Shown in pieces: positions 16,913 to 25,992 of a DNA stretch of 64,000 bases. The stretch covers positions 1 to 64,000 of the forward strand of contig CAKPOE010000005.1 of NCBI GenBank assembly GCA_934169745.1. The letters are read 5' to 3'. The position numbers were made by a program, and so were the translations under genes. Numbering within the stretch: the first letter of the stretch is position 1; every line of letters begins with the position of its first letter. The notes under the pieces are model-generated. The model saw only the letters and a list, made by a program, of their open reading frames with translations, ran no database searches and had not been told where the DNA came from. The stretch is from an uncultured Clostridia bacterium (lineage in GTDB: Bacteria > Bacillota > Clostridia > TANB77 > UBA1234).

Positions 16913-18067
16913 TTAGAAGAAACGTTTTCTCTTACCTGTGTCAAACTTTTCTCCGCTTATTTCCGCAAATTTCTTAAGCAAATCTCGTTGTTCGCTATTT
17001 AATTTCTTTGGAACATCAACAATAACTGTAAAATAAAGGTCTCCTGTTCCTCTTCCGTTTATATTTTTTATTCCTTTGCCCTTTAACGTAAATATAGAAC
17101 CCGTTTGTGTTCCTTCAGCCAAGTCGTATTGTTCAACTCCAGAAAGTGTCGGCACATCTATTATTGCTCCGAGTGCAGCTTGTGCAAATGATATATGAAC
17201 GTTGCAAAATAAACTATCGCCCTTTCTAGTAAACACAGAATGAGGCTTTACACTAACTGTTATGTATAAGTCTCCTGGTCCGCCTCCGCGTAAGCCTGGC
17301 TCTCCTTCGCCTCTCAATGAAATTATTTGTCCGTTATCAATACCTGCCGGAATATTAACTTTAATTCTTCTTTGTTTACGTACAGTTCCCCTGCCCTTAC
17401 AATCAACACAAGGATTTGAAATTATCTTTCCTGAACCGCCACAATGTTCACAAGTTCTTACAGAAGAAAATGAACCAAGTATAGTATTTTGAACTGATTT
17501 CACTTGACCAGATCCATTACATACCTTACAAGTTTCTGTCGTCGTTCCTGGCTTACAACCACTACCATGACAAGTATCGCATTGCTCATCTCTGTTAATA
17601 GTAATCTCCTTTGTTATACCAAAAGCCGCTTCTTCAAAAGCGATTTCAATTCTAACTCTTAAATCTCTTCCACGAACTGGACCATTCTGCCTTTGACTTC
17701 TTGTTGAACCACCAAAAAATGATGAAAATATGTCTCCTAAATCAACATCAAATCCACCATTTCCGCCACCAAATCCTGAAAATCCGTCAAAACCACTAAA
17801 ACCACTGAAATCACTGCTGTAACCATTTGGCCCGCTATGTCCAAATTGATCATACATACTTCTTTTTTGCTTATCTGATAGTACCTCATAAGCTTCATTA
17901 ACTTCTTTAAATTTCTTTTCAGCTTCTTCCTTGTTATTTGGATTAGCATCAGGATGATATTTCTTTGCTAATTGACGATATGCTTTTTTTAGCTCTTCGT
18001 CAGTAGCATTTTTTTGTACGCCTAACACTTCATAATAATCTCTCTTAGTTTCTGCCATCTTTTTCAT
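16913..18067 (-). CDS. dnaJ: Chaperone DnaJ
   Basis: A 384-residue Hsp40 co-chaperone. The J domain (DYYEVLGVQ, then KKYHPDANP with the HPD triad), a glycine/phenylalanine-rich linker (about 75-120), four CxxCxGxG zinc repeats (CDTCHGSG, CKVCNGSG, CEHCGGSG, CVDCKGRG) and the C-terminal substrate domain are all complete. The only good ribosome site, AGGGGAGGT (18088-18096), is 20 nt upstream of the ATG at 18067, with a 9-bp hairpin in between. The canonical DnaJ start MAETKRDYY would be 18058. It is the fourth gene of the heat-shock operon. Confidence 0.96.
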   Translation of the reverse strand: MKKMAETKRDYYEVLGVQKNATDEELKKAYRQLAKKYHPDANPNNKEEAEKKFKEVNEAYEVLSDKQKRSMYDQFGHSGPNGYSSDFSGFSGFDGFSGFGGGNGGFDVDLGDIFSSFFGGSTRSQRQNGPVRGRDLRVRIEIAFEEAAFGITKEITINRDEQCDTCHGSGCKPGTTTETCKVCNGSGQVKSVQNTILGSFSSVRTCEHCGGSGKIISNPCVDCKGRGTVRKQRRIKVNIPAGIDNGQIISLRGEGEPGLRGGGPGDLYITVSVKPHSVFTRKGDSLFCNVHISFAQAALGAIIDVPTLSGVEQYDLAEGTQTGSIFTLKGKGIKNINGRGTGDLYFTVIVDVPKKLNSEQRDLLKKFAEISGEKFDTGKRKRFF

Positions 18068-18087
18068 GAGAGTTCAGTAACTCTCAT
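18066..18087 (-). promoter_or_regulatory. Hairpin between ribosome site and start codon of dnaJ
   Basis: ATGAGAGTT (leftward, 18087-18079) and AACTCTCAT (18074-18066) form a 9-bp stem with a 4-nt loop. It starts directly after the AGGGGAGGT ribosome site and its base includes the A and U of the first start codon. Confidence 0.6.
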
Positions 18088-18104
18088 ACCTCCCCTATAT
18101 TTAT

Positions 18105-18139
18105 ATCCTCAGCACACAATTAAGTTGTATGCTGAGGAT
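18105..18139 (-). terminator. Hairpin between dnaK and dnaJ
   Basis: ATCCTCAGCA pairs with TGCTGAGGAT, with an inner ACAA/TTGT pairing. Leftward there is no T run, so it is more likely an RNA-stability or processing element than a full terminator; the rightward strand does have a T run (AATTTTTT). Confidence 0.5.
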
Positions 18140-18169
18140 TCAATTTTTTACATCTTAAGCTACTATAAA

Positions 18170-20017
18170 CTATTCTACTTTGTAATCGGCATCGTACACT
18201 GTTCCATCATTTCCTTGTGCATTATTTCCAGCATTTGTGTCTGCACCTGTTGTTTGAGTATTTTGAGCATTTGCTTGTTGACCTGCGTTAGCATACAATT
18301 TCTCAGAAATCTTATAAAATTCTTGAGTTAATTTTTCTGTTGCTGCTTTTATTGCATCAGTATCTGTTCCTTCTAATGTTTTCTTAACATTTTCAATTTC
18401 AGCTTCAACCTTAGCTTTTTCTTCTGCAGTTACTTTATCGCCTAAATCCTTCAATGTTTTTTCTGTATTAAACACCATTGAATCTGCATTATTTCTGATT
18501 TCAACAGCTTCTTTATTCTTTCTATCTTCTTCAGCATGAGCTTCTGCTTCTTTTACAGCTTTTTCAATCTCTTGTTCTGTCAAGTTTGTACTTGCTGTAA
18601 TAACAATCTTTTGCTCATTTCCTGTTCCCATATCTTTTGCAGAAACGTGAACAATACCGTTAGCATCTATATCAAATGTAACTTCTATTTGAGGAACTCC
18701 TCTTGGTGCTGCTGGAATTCCTGATAATTGGAATCTACCCAAAGTCTTGTTGTATGCTGCCATTTCTCTTTCACCTTGTAGAACGTGTACTTCTACACTT
18801 GTTTGACCATCAGCTGCTGTAGAGAATATTTGTGATTTCTTTGTTGGGATAGTTGTGTTTCTATCAATCAACTTTGTAAATACACCGCCAAATGTTTCAA
18901 TACCAAGTGATAATGGTGTAACATCAAGTAATACTAGGTCTTTTACGTCTCCTGACAATACGCCACCTTGAATTGCTGCACCAATTGCAACACATTCATC
19001 TGGGTTAATTCCCTTATGTGGCTCTTTGTTAACTATCTTTCTTACAGTTTCTTGTACTAGTGGTACTCTTGATGAACCACCAACTAATAATACTTTATCA
19101 ATTTTATCCGATGTTAAGTTTGCATCCTTCAAAGCTTGATTAATTGGTCCTACTGTAGAATCAACCAAATCTCTAATCAATTCTTCAAATTTAGCTCTTG
19201 TTAATGTAATATCCAAATGTTTAGGACCGCTGTCTTTATCAGCTGTGATAAATGGTAAGTTGATATTTGTTTGAGAAACACCAGATAACTCAATTTTAGC
19301 TTTTTCTGCAGCTTCCTTTAATCTTTGCATTGCCATACTATCAGTGCTTAAATCAATTCCTTGCTCTTTCTTAAACGTGTCAACTAAATATTTAATTATT
19401 CTTTCATCAAAGTCATCGCCACCAAGTCTGTTATTTCCGCTTGTTGCAAGAACTTCAAAAACTCCATCACCAATATCTAGGATAGATACATCGAATGTAC
19501 CACCGCCTAAATCATAAATCATTATCTTTTGATCAACATCTTTTTCTAGACCATATGCAAGCGCGGCAGCTGTTGGTTCGTTTATAATTCTCAAAACTTC
19601 AAGTCCTGCTATTCTTCCTGCGTCTTTAGTTGCTTGTCTTTGTGCATCACTAAAATATGCTGGAACAGTAATAACTGCTTGTGTTACTTTTTGGCCTAAA
19701 TAATTCTCAGCATCTGTCTTTAATTTTTGTAAAATCATTGCTGATATTTCTTGTGGTGTGTAACTTGTGTTATCTATTTTAACCTTTCTATCTGTACCCA
19801 TATCTCTCTTAATAGAGCTAATCGTTCTATCATGATTTGTTACAGCTTGTCTCTTTGCAATTTGTCCTACTAGTCTTTCGCCTGTTTTTGTGAAAGCAAC
19901 AACTGATGGAGTTGTTCTGTTTCCTTCTGCATTTGGAATTACAACTGGCTCTCCACCTTCCATAACTGCTACACATGAATTTGTTGTACCTAAATCAATA
20001 CCTATAATCTTTGACAT
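18170..20017 (-). CDS. dnaK: Chaperone DnaK (Hsp70)
   Basis: A 615-residue Hsp70. The ATPase domain starts with IIGIDLGTTNSCVAVMEGG and includes the phosphate loop IYDLGGGTFDVSILDIG; the substrate domain begins near residue 370 (DVTPLSLGIETFGG), and the C-terminal lid ends in a Gln/Asn/Gly-rich tail. It lacks the roughly 24-residue insert of proteobacterial DnaK, as expected for Gram-positives. The start at 20017 has AGGA 9 nt upstream. It lies in the order hrcA-grpE-dnaK-dnaJ, under CIRCE control. Confidence 0.97.
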   Translation of the reverse strand: MSKIIGIDLGTTNSCVAVMEGGEPVVIPNAEGNRTTPSVVAFTKTGERLVGQIAKRQAVTNHDRTISSIKRDMGTDRKVKIDNTSYTPQEISAMILQKLKTDAENYLGQKVTQAVITVPAYFSDAQRQATKDAGRIAGLEVLRIINEPTAAALAYGLEKDVDQKIMIYDLGGGTFDVSILDIGDGVFEVLATSGNNRLGGDDFDERIIKYLVDTFKKEQGIDLSTDSMAMQRLKEAAEKAKIELSGVSQTNINLPFITADKDSGPKHLDITLTRAKFEELIRDLVDSTVGPINQALKDANLTSDKIDKVLLVGGSSRVPLVQETVRKIVNKEPHKGINPDECVAIGAAIQGGVLSGDVKDLVLLDVTPLSLGIETFGGVFTKLIDRNTTIPTKKSQIFSTAADGQTSVEVHVLQGEREMAAYNKTLGRFQLSGIPAAPRGVPQIEVTFDIDANGIVHVSAKDMGTGNEQKIVITASTNLTEQEIEKAVKEAEAHAEEDRKNKEAVEIRNNADSMVFNTEKTLKDLGDKVTAEEKAKVEAEIENVKKTLEGTDTDAIKAATEKLTQEFYKISEKLYANAGQQANAQNTQTTGADTNAGNNAQGNDGTVYDADYKVE

Positions 20018-20043
20018 AAAAACCATTCCTTTCTATTCTATAA

Positions 20044-20562
20044 CTAATTGGCTACCTTTACCATAGAATGTCTAAGCACCCTATCGCCCATTTTATAGCC
20101 TTTTCTAAGTTCTTCAACTACTACTTTTTCTCCGTACTCTTCGCTTTCGATATGCATTACCGCATCATGAATTTCAGGATTAAATTCTTTGTTCACAGCT
20201 TCAATAGGTTCAACACCAAACGAAGCCATAACTTCTAACACTTGCTTATATATTAACTCAACCCCCTCTTTCATCTTTTCATCTGTTGTATTAGCTGCAA
20301 TAGCTTTTTCCAAATTATCTAATATTGGTATGTATTTCAGCACTACATCTCCAACTGCTAATTTATATATGCTGTCCTTTTCTTTAGCAACTCTCTTTTT
20401 GTAATTATCAAATTCGGCAGCTGTTCTTTGTAAGTGCTCATAATACTTAGCATTTTCTTTCTTTAGATTTTCCACTTCAGTTTCAAGCTCTTCTTTTGTT
20501 AATTCAACCTTTTCCACTTCCTCATTTTCTAATTCTTCATTCTTTTTCTTCTTTTCGGACAT
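20044..20562 (-). CDS. grpE: Nucleotide exchange factor GrpE
   Basis: A 172-residue exchange factor for DnaK. It has an acidic, charged N terminus (EKKKKNEELENEEVEK), a long coiled coil (about 25-95 with FDNYKKRVAKEKDSIYKLA) and the C-terminal beta domain with FNPEIHDAVMHIESEEYGEKVVVEELRKGY. The start at 20562 has AGGAGG 8 nt upstream and overlaps the end of hrcA by 26 nt. Confidence 0.95.
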   Translation of the reverse strand: MSEKKKKNEELENEEVEKVELTKEELETEVENLKKENAKYYEHLQRTAAEFDNYKKRVAKEKDSIYKLAVGDVVLKYIPILDNLEKAIAANTTDEKMKEGVELIYKQVLEVMASFGVEPIEAVNKEFNPEIHDAVMHIESEEYGEKVVVEELRKGYKMGDRVLRHSMVKVAN

Positions 20563-21595
20563 CAGTTTCTCCTCCTTGATTAATCTTTTTTTGAATTGCG
20601 TCACCTAAATATTTGATAGTAGGAATAACCTTTTTATAGTCCATACGCTTAGGGCCTATAATTCCTATTGTTCCCACTTCTTTATCGTTTATAGACTGTT
20701 TATATGTAATTATAGTAAAATCTTTCAAATCATCAAATGATGATTCTTGACCTATATATACATTTATATTTCCATCATATCCGTTTTTTACAAGTTCCTT
20801 AATAGCATCTTTCGTTTCAATTATATTTAAAAGTCTTTCCAATGCATCCGACTTTTTTAGTTCTGGCAAAGCCAACAAGTTCTTAGTTCCATCAACATAT
20901 ACATTTGAATTTTCTTCTGTAAGCAAATGGTTAAGCTCAACTATCAATGGAAGAATATTTGTATTTATGTTGTATAATTCTTTTTCAACATACTCATTTA
21001 TATTTTCATAAATATCTTTAAAATTCATACCCCTAAGTTTATAGTTAAGATAATTATTAAATATTTCTATGTTTTGCTCTGGGACAGTTGAATCACACTT
21101 AATAACAGATTCTTTAACAATTCCATTATCTGCAAGAACAACTATCATTAATCTATCCTGTCCCAATCTTACAAGTTTTATTTCATCAACTGTACACGAT
21201 TCCATACCCGGACCAATTGCAATAGAAGCATAATTAGTTAACCTAGATAAAATGTTTGATGCTTCTTTTATAATATTTTCAAACTTTGCAATATCACTCT
21301 GCAATATAGAGTCAATATTTTGTTTTTCCTTGGTGCTAAGATTTTTTTCTTTCATAATATCATCTATATAAAGCCTATAACCCTTACTTGATGGAATACG
21401 TCCAGCAGAAGTGTGTGGCTGTTCCAAATAGCCAAGTTCCTCTAATTCAGCCATCTCGTTTCTAATTGTAGCTGGGCTAAAATCCAAATTATAATCACTG
21501 GCAATTTTACTTGAAGAAACCGGCTCTGCAGTTTTATTATATTCTTCAATAACCGCTTCCAATATTTTTTTCTTACGTGCATCTAACAAATTCAT
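20537..21595 (-). CDS. hrcA: Heat-inducible transcription repressor HrcA
   Basis: A 352-residue repressor. The winged-helix DNA-binding domain is at residues 1-75 (SSKIASDYNLDFSPATIRNE) followed by LEELGYLEQPHTSAGRIPSS, diagnostic for HrcA; the rest is the dimerisation domain. It binds CIRCE operators and needs GroEL for activity. Two CIRCE-like sites lie upstream, so it is autoregulated. The ATG at 21595 is preceded by an in-frame GTG; AAAGG is 6 nt upstream of the ATG. Confidence 0.95.
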   Translation of the reverse strand: MNLLDARKKKILEAVIEEYNKTAEPVSSSKIASDYNLDFSPATIRNEMAELEELGYLEQPHTSAGRIPSSKGYRLYIDDIMKEKNLSTKEKQNIDSILQSDIAKFENIIKEASNILSRLTNYASIAIGPGMESCTVDEIKLVRLGQDRLMIVVLADNGIVKESVIKCDSTVPEQNIEIFNNYLNYKLRGMNFKDIYENINEYVEKELYNINTNILPLIVELNHLLTEENSNVYVDGTKNLLALPELKKSDALERLLNIIETKDAIKELVKNGYDGNINVYIGQESSFDDLKDFTIITYKQSINDKEVGTIGIIGPKRMDYKKVIPTIKYLGDAIQKKINQGGETDVRKEEKE

Positions 21596-21605
21596 CACCC
21601 ACCTT

Positions 21606-21632
21606 TTAGCAATCTTTATATCTGATTGCTAA
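21606..21632. promoter_or_regulatory. Proximal CIRCE-like operator
   Basis: TTAGCAATC-N9-GATTGCTAA: perfect 9-bp arms with the exact 9-nt CIRCE spacing, differing from the consensus TTAGCACTC in one symmetrical pair. It lies in the hrcA leader, directly before the ribosome site. Confidence 0.7.
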
Positions 21633-21643
21633 CTACAGGTATT

Positions 21644-21672
21644 AAAATATCAAAAAAATTAGCACTTGTCAA
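21644..21672 (-). promoter_or_regulatory. Heat-shock operon promoter
   Basis: Leftward TTGACA (21667-21672), 17-nt spacer, TATTTT (21644-21649). The -35 box lies inside the distal CIRCE element. Confidence 0.75.
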
Positions 21673-21690
21673 TACCAAGTGCTAATTTTT
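21654..21690. promoter_or_regulatory. Distal CIRCE operator, also a likely terminator of the hydrogenase operon
   Basis: The core 21659-21685 is TTAGCACTT-N9-AAGTGCTAA, the CIRCE operator with one symmetrical change in each arm. The pairing extends to 14 bp (21654-21667 with 21677-21690), and the leftward reading ends in seven T. A transcript coming from hydA (stop at 21713) would therefore form a classic intrinsic terminator here. Confidence 0.75.
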
Positions 21691-21712
21691 CACAAATAAT
21701 TCAAATTATATT

Positions 21713-23458
21713 TTAGTCATTAAAATACTCTCTAGCGTGATAGTGCGTATGAAGTAATTCATGAGCCTTTTCGCTTCCAGGTTTTTCTAAAAATTCATCA
21801 TATACTTTCTTTACAATTGGATTCTCGTGCGACTTTCTTATTGGTAAATTTTTGTCTGCTTCATACAAAGCTTTTGCCCTTAATCCTCGTATATCAACAG
21901 TAGCTCTTGTCTTAGCATCATGTATTGGCTGTCCACCGCCATTTACACAACCGCCTGGGCAAGCCATTATCTCAACAAATTGATAATCACATTTTCCGTC
22001 TTTTATCATATCCATTATTTTAGTTGCATTTGCTAATCCGTGTGCCACAGCAATTTTAACATCCATATCACCAATCCTTATTGTAGCTTCTTTTATGCCT
22101 TTTTCGCCTCTTACTTCCTCAAAATCAATTTTATCCAATTCTTTACCAGTCATTAATTCTGATACCGTTCTTAAAGCCGCTTCCATAACTCCGCCCGTTG
22201 TTCCAAATATAACCGCAGCGCCAGTTGCTTCTCCCATCGGGTCGTCAAATTCTGCATCTTCTACATTATTTAAATCTATTCCTGCCTGTTTCATCATTCT
22301 TGCAGCTTCTCTTGTCGTTAAAACTGCATCAACATCTCGAAGACCATTGACTTCCATTTCTTCTCTCTTTGACTCAGCTTTCTTAGCAACGCATGGCATT
22401 ACTGAAACAACAAATATTTTCTTTGGATCTATTCCTTCTTTTTCAGCAAAATATGATTTTATAAGCGCTCCAAACATCTGATGAGGAGATTTAGCAGAAG
22501 ACAAATGATTTATAAGTTCTGGATAACTACTTTCTGCAAATCTTACCCAGCCAGGGCTACATGAAGTTATTACTGGTAAATCTCTGTTTTCCTTTATTCT
22601 TTCAATTACTTCAGTTCCTTCTTCCATAATTGTAAAATCTGCACCGGTATTTGTATCAAACACTTTATCAAATCCTAATCTTTTTAAACCGGCTACCATT
22701 TTACCTGTTGCAAGTGTGCCTATTGGCATGCCAAACTCTTCGCCAATTGCTGCTCTAACTGCAGGTGCCGTTTGAACTACAACATATTTTTCTGGATCTT
22801 CTAAAGCTTTCCATACTTCTTTTGTTGAGTCTTTTTCCGAAAGTGCTCCTGTTGGACAAACATTTATACATTGCCCACATAAAGAACAAGGAACATCATC
22901 AAGTGATTTATTATATGCAGTTCCAACAACTGACTTAAATCCTCTATTCATAGTATCAATAGCACCAACTTGTTGAACCTTTTTACACATTGCAACACAT
23001 CTCTTGCAAAGGATGCACTTATTAGGATCTCTTACAATCGATGGACACAAATCATCAATTGGATGTCTTTCCATTTCACCTTCAAAAGCAATATCATCTA
23101 TATTCATTTTTTCTGCTAATGTTTGAAGTTCACAATTTCTATTTCTTACACATGTCAAACATTTTTTATCATGTGCTGACAAAAGCAATTCTAATGTTAC
23201 TCTTCTTGCATCACGTATTGCAGGTGTATTTGTTTTTACTACCATTCCATCAGAAACTGGCATTACACATGACGTTGCAAATCCCCTTGCTCCCTCAACT
23301 TCAACAATACACATACGACAAGCACCAATTTCATTTATTCCTTTTAAATGGCACAATGTTGGAATATCAATTCCAGCTTCTCGTGCAGCATCAAGGATCG
23401 TATATGTCTTAGGAACTTCCATTTCTATACCATCAATAGTTATTTTAACTTTATCCAT
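21713..23458 (-). CDS. hydA: [FeFe]-hydrogenase catalytic subunit HydA (HndD type)
   Basis: A 581-residue hydrogenase. Order of domains: [2Fe-2S] ferredoxin (about 1-80, GACRMC), His-Cys [4Fe-4S] site (HDKKCLTCVRNRNC), two [4Fe-4S] clusters (CILCKRCVAMC and CSLCGQCINVC) and the H-cluster domain with TSCSPGW, MPCVAKKAE and EIMACPGGCVNGGGQP. The first H-cluster motif has Ser where TSCCPxW has its second Cys. With HydB and HydC it forms a trimer that oxidises NADH, together with reduced ferredoxin if bifurcating, to make H2. No extra C-terminal [2Fe-2S] domain. Ribosome site AGGAGGT. Confidence 0.93.
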   Translation of the reverse strand: MDKVKITIDGIEMEVPKTYTILDAAREAGIDIPTLCHLKGINEIGACRMCIVEVEGARGFATSCVMPVSDGMVVKTNTPAIRDARRVTLELLLSAHDKKCLTCVRNRNCELQTLAEKMNIDDIAFEGEMERHPIDDLCPSIVRDPNKCILCKRCVAMCKKVQQVGAIDTMNRGFKSVVGTAYNKSLDDVPCSLCGQCINVCPTGALSEKDSTKEVWKALEDPEKYVVVQTAPAVRAAIGEEFGMPIGTLATGKMVAGLKRLGFDKVFDTNTGADFTIMEEGTEVIERIKENRDLPVITSCSPGWVRFAESSYPELINHLSSAKSPHQMFGALIKSYFAEKEGIDPKKIFVVSVMPCVAKKAESKREEMEVNGLRDVDAVLTTREAARMMKQAGIDLNNVEDAEFDDPMGEATGAAVIFGTTGGVMEAALRTVSELMTGKELDKIDFEEVRGEKGIKEATIRIGDMDVKIAVAHGLANATKIMDMIKDGKCDYQFVEIMACPGGCVNGGGQPIHDAKTRATVDIRGLRAKALYEADKNLPIRKSHENPIVKKVYDEFLEKPGSEKAHELLHTHYHAREYFND

Positions 23459-23509
23459 ATTTACCTCCTAAATTATATTCCTTCTTGCTAATTCAAAATT
23501 AATATCAAC

Positions 23510-25372
23510 TTATTTTCTTGATATAGCATGGAAAGGACATTTAGCAATACATACTCCACATTTAATACATTTATCTGAATTAATTTCAAATGGACTCTTT
23601 AGCTCTCCATGAATTGCATTTACTGGACAATTCTTTGCACAGATACTACAACCTCTGCACTTTTCTTTATCTATTGTAACCACTGTCATTGCTTTACATT
23701 CGCCAGCAGGACATCTCTTTTCATTTATATGAGCTTCATACTCATCTCTAAAGTATTTAAGTGTACTTAACACTGGATTTGGAGCCGTCTGACCAAGTCC
23801 ACACAAAGAAGAACGTTTAATATTTTTTGCAAGCTCCTCCAATCTTTCTATATCTCCTTCTCTGCCTTTTCCTGTTGTAATTCTTTCTAATATTTCATGC
23901 ATTCTCTTTGTACCAATTCTGCAAGGAGGACATTTTCCGCAAGATTCATCAACTGTAAAATCCAAAAAGAATTTTGCGATATTTACCATACACTTTGAAT
24001 CATCCATTACTATAAGTCCACCAGAACCCATCATAGAACCAATCGCAGATAAACTTTCATAGTCAATTGGTGTATCCAAATGTTCTGCAGGTATACATCC
24101 ACCAGATGGTCCACCTGTTTGAGCAGCTTTGAACTCTCTGCCATTAGGAATTCCACCACCTATATCAAATATTATTTCTCTAAGAGTTGTGCCCATAGGA
24201 ACTTCCACAAGTCCAACATTATTAATATTTCCACCAACGGCAAATACCTTCGTTCCTTTTGATTTTTCAGTTCCTATACTTGCAAACCACTCTGCTCCAT
24301 TTAAAATAATTTGAGTAATATTAGCATAAGTTTCAACATTGTTCAATAATGTTGGCTTACCAAACAATCCTTTATTTGCAGGGAATGGAGGTCTTGGTCT
24401 AGGCTCTCCTCTGTGTCCTTCAACAGACTCCATCAACGCTGTTTCTTCTCCACAAACAAACGCACCTGCGCCAAGTCTTATCTCCAAATCAAAGTTAAAT
24501 CCTGTACCAAAAATATTTTCTCCTAATAGACCATACTCTCTTGCTTGATTTATTGCAACTTGCAAACGGTGAACTGCTATTGGATATTCCGCTCTTACAT
24601 ATACATATCCCTTATTAGCACCAACAGCATAAGCAGCAATAGCCATAGCTTCAACAACAGTGTGTGGATCGCCCTCTAAAACGCTTCTATCCATAAATGC
24701 TCCTGGGTCACCCTCATCAGCATTGCACGCAACATATTTTTCGTCGCCTACAGCCATCTTAGTAAATTCCCATTTACGTCCAGTTGGAAATCCAGCACCG
24801 CCTCTTCCTCTCAATCCTGAATTTTTCACTTCTTCTATTACTTCTTCTCTTGTCATTGATGTCAAAACCTTTTCTAATGCTTTATAGCCATCGAAAGCAA
24901 TATACTCATCTATGTTCTCTGGATCTATCATTCCACAGTTTTTAAGAACTATTCTTTTTTGCTTTTTGTAGAAGTTAAGTTCATCCAAACGTTTCACTGT
25001 GCTACCATCAATATCTTTACACAATAATCTTTCAACAATTTCTCCACCAATAATATGTTTATCAAGTATCTCTTCAACATCATCCTCAGTTGCCATAGCG
25101 TAAAAAGTATCTTCAGGTCTAATTATTATAATAGGTCCTTTTGCACAAAGTCCAAAGCAACCCGTTCTAATAACACGTACATTTTCAATATTTTTTTCTT
25201 CAATTAATTTATTCAACTTCTCTATAATTTTCAAAGAATGTGATGAAGTACAACCCGTACCTCCACACACCAAGATATGTTTTTCATTACCTTTATAATT
25301 AATATCTTTCCTTAAAGATATCTCCTTAAGAGTTTTTTCTCTAATTGCGTTAATCTCATCTATAGTCTTCAT
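23510..25372 (-). CDS. hydB: NuoF-like hydrogenase subunit HydB (HndC type)
   Basis: A 620-residue flavoprotein. N-terminal thioredoxin-like [2Fe-2S] domain (ILVCGGTGCTSSHS and RTGCFGLCAKGP), the FMN/NADH domain (SGLRGRGGAGFPTGRKWEF and ACNADEGDPGAFMDR), the NuoF [4Fe-4S] site (ESCGKCPPCRIGTKR) and two C-terminal ferredoxin clusters (CRGCSICAKNCPVNAI and CIKCGVCIAKCPFHAI). It accepts electrons from NADH and passes them to HydA. Gene gaps of 42 and 51 nt mark a single operon. Confidence 0.93.
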   Translation of the reverse strand: MKTIDEINAIREKTLKEISLRKDINYKGNEKHILVCGGTGCTSSHSLKIIEKLNKLIEEKNIENVRVIRTGCFGLCAKGPIIIIRPEDTFYAMATEDDVEEILDKHIIGGEIVERLLCKDIDGSTVKRLDELNFYKKQKRIVLKNCGMIDPENIDEYIAFDGYKALEKVLTSMTREEVIEEVKNSGLRGRGGAGFPTGRKWEFTKMAVGDEKYVACNADEGDPGAFMDRSVLEGDPHTVVEAMAIAAYAVGANKGYVYVRAEYPIAVHRLQVAINQAREYGLLGENIFGTGFNFDLEIRLGAGAFVCGEETALMESVEGHRGEPRPRPPFPANKGLFGKPTLLNNVETYANITQIILNGAEWFASIGTEKSKGTKVFAVGGNINNVGLVEVPMGTTLREIIFDIGGGIPNGREFKAAQTGGPSGGCIPAEHLDTPIDYESLSAIGSMMGSGGLIVMDDSKCMVNIAKFFLDFTVDESCGKCPPCRIGTKRMHEILERITTGKGREGDIERLEELAKNIKRSSLCGLGQTAPNPVLSTLKYFRDEYEAHINEKRCPAGECKAMTVVTIDKEKCRGCSICAKNCPVNAIHGELKSPFEINSDKCIKCGVCIAKCPFHAISRK

Positions 25373-25414
25373 ATTTGAACCCCTTTCACAATTTTATAAT
25401 TCTTCGTCAAAGCC

Positions 25415-25915
25415 TTATTCGTACTTAGCCAATATATCTTTTATCATTGAAGGATCCAATTTTCCATAAACTTCTTCATTAATAGTCATAACTGGAGCTA
25501 GTCCACAAGCACCAATACATCTTGTTGCTTCTAGTGAAAATTTTCCATCGGCTGTAACTTGACCTACATCTATTTCCAATATCTCTTTTATTTTATCCAA
25601 TATCGCCTGAGAGCCTTTTACGTAGCAAGCTGTTCCCAAACACACAGCAATGTTATACTTTCCTTTTGGCTCTAGTGAAAACCTACTATAAAAAGTTATA
25701 ACGCCATAAATTTCAGCCATAGGTACATTAAGTTCTTCAGAAATAATTTTCTGTGCCCTCATAGGTATATAGCCATATATATTTTGAGTTTCATTCAAAA
25801 TATGCATTAATTGGCTCTTATCATACTTTAATTCCTTAATTAATTTTTTTACTTTTTCTTCTCTTTCATCAACTCCACCACATCCACATGAGCATTTTTC
25901 ATTGTTCATTGACAT
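25415..25915 (-). CDS. hydC: NuoE-like hydrogenase subunit HydC (HndA type)
   Basis: A 166-residue thioredoxin-like [2Fe-2S] protein. The cluster ligands are in CLGTACYVKGS and ATRCIGACGLAP. An unusual Cys-rich N terminus (NNEKCSCGCGG) precedes the helical NuoE segment (LMHILNETQNIYGYIP). It is the first gene of the hydCBA operon, with ribosome site GGGAGGG and promoter 25950-25978. Confidence 0.92.
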   Translation of the reverse strand: MSMNNEKCSCGCGGVDEREEKVKKLIKELKYDKSQLMHILNETQNIYGYIPMRAQKIISEELNVPMAEIYGVITFYSRFSLEPKGKYNIAVCLGTACYVKGSQAILDKIKEILEIDVGQVTADGKFSLEATRCIGACGLAPVMTINEEVYGKLDPSMIKDILAKYE

Positions 25916-25938
25916 TCTTTTCCCTCCCTAAAATAAAC

Positions 25939-25978
25939 TTACAATTGTAATTATAACAAAGCCCTTTATCGAAAGCAA
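25939..25978 (-). promoter_or_regulatory. Hydrogenase operon promoter with palindrome
   Basis: Leftward TTGCTT (25973-25978), 17-nt spacer, TATAAT (25950-25955) with an extended TGT. A perfect 12-bp palindrome TTACAATTGTAA (25939-25950) covers the start point and could be an operator; it is not a clean Rex site. Confidence 0.65.
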
Positions 25979-25992
25979 CACAAAAAAGCAGC

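Noticed and set aside
25939..25950. Rex operator
   Set aside because: TTACAATTGTAA is a palindrome but does not fit TTGTTAA-N4-TTAACAA.
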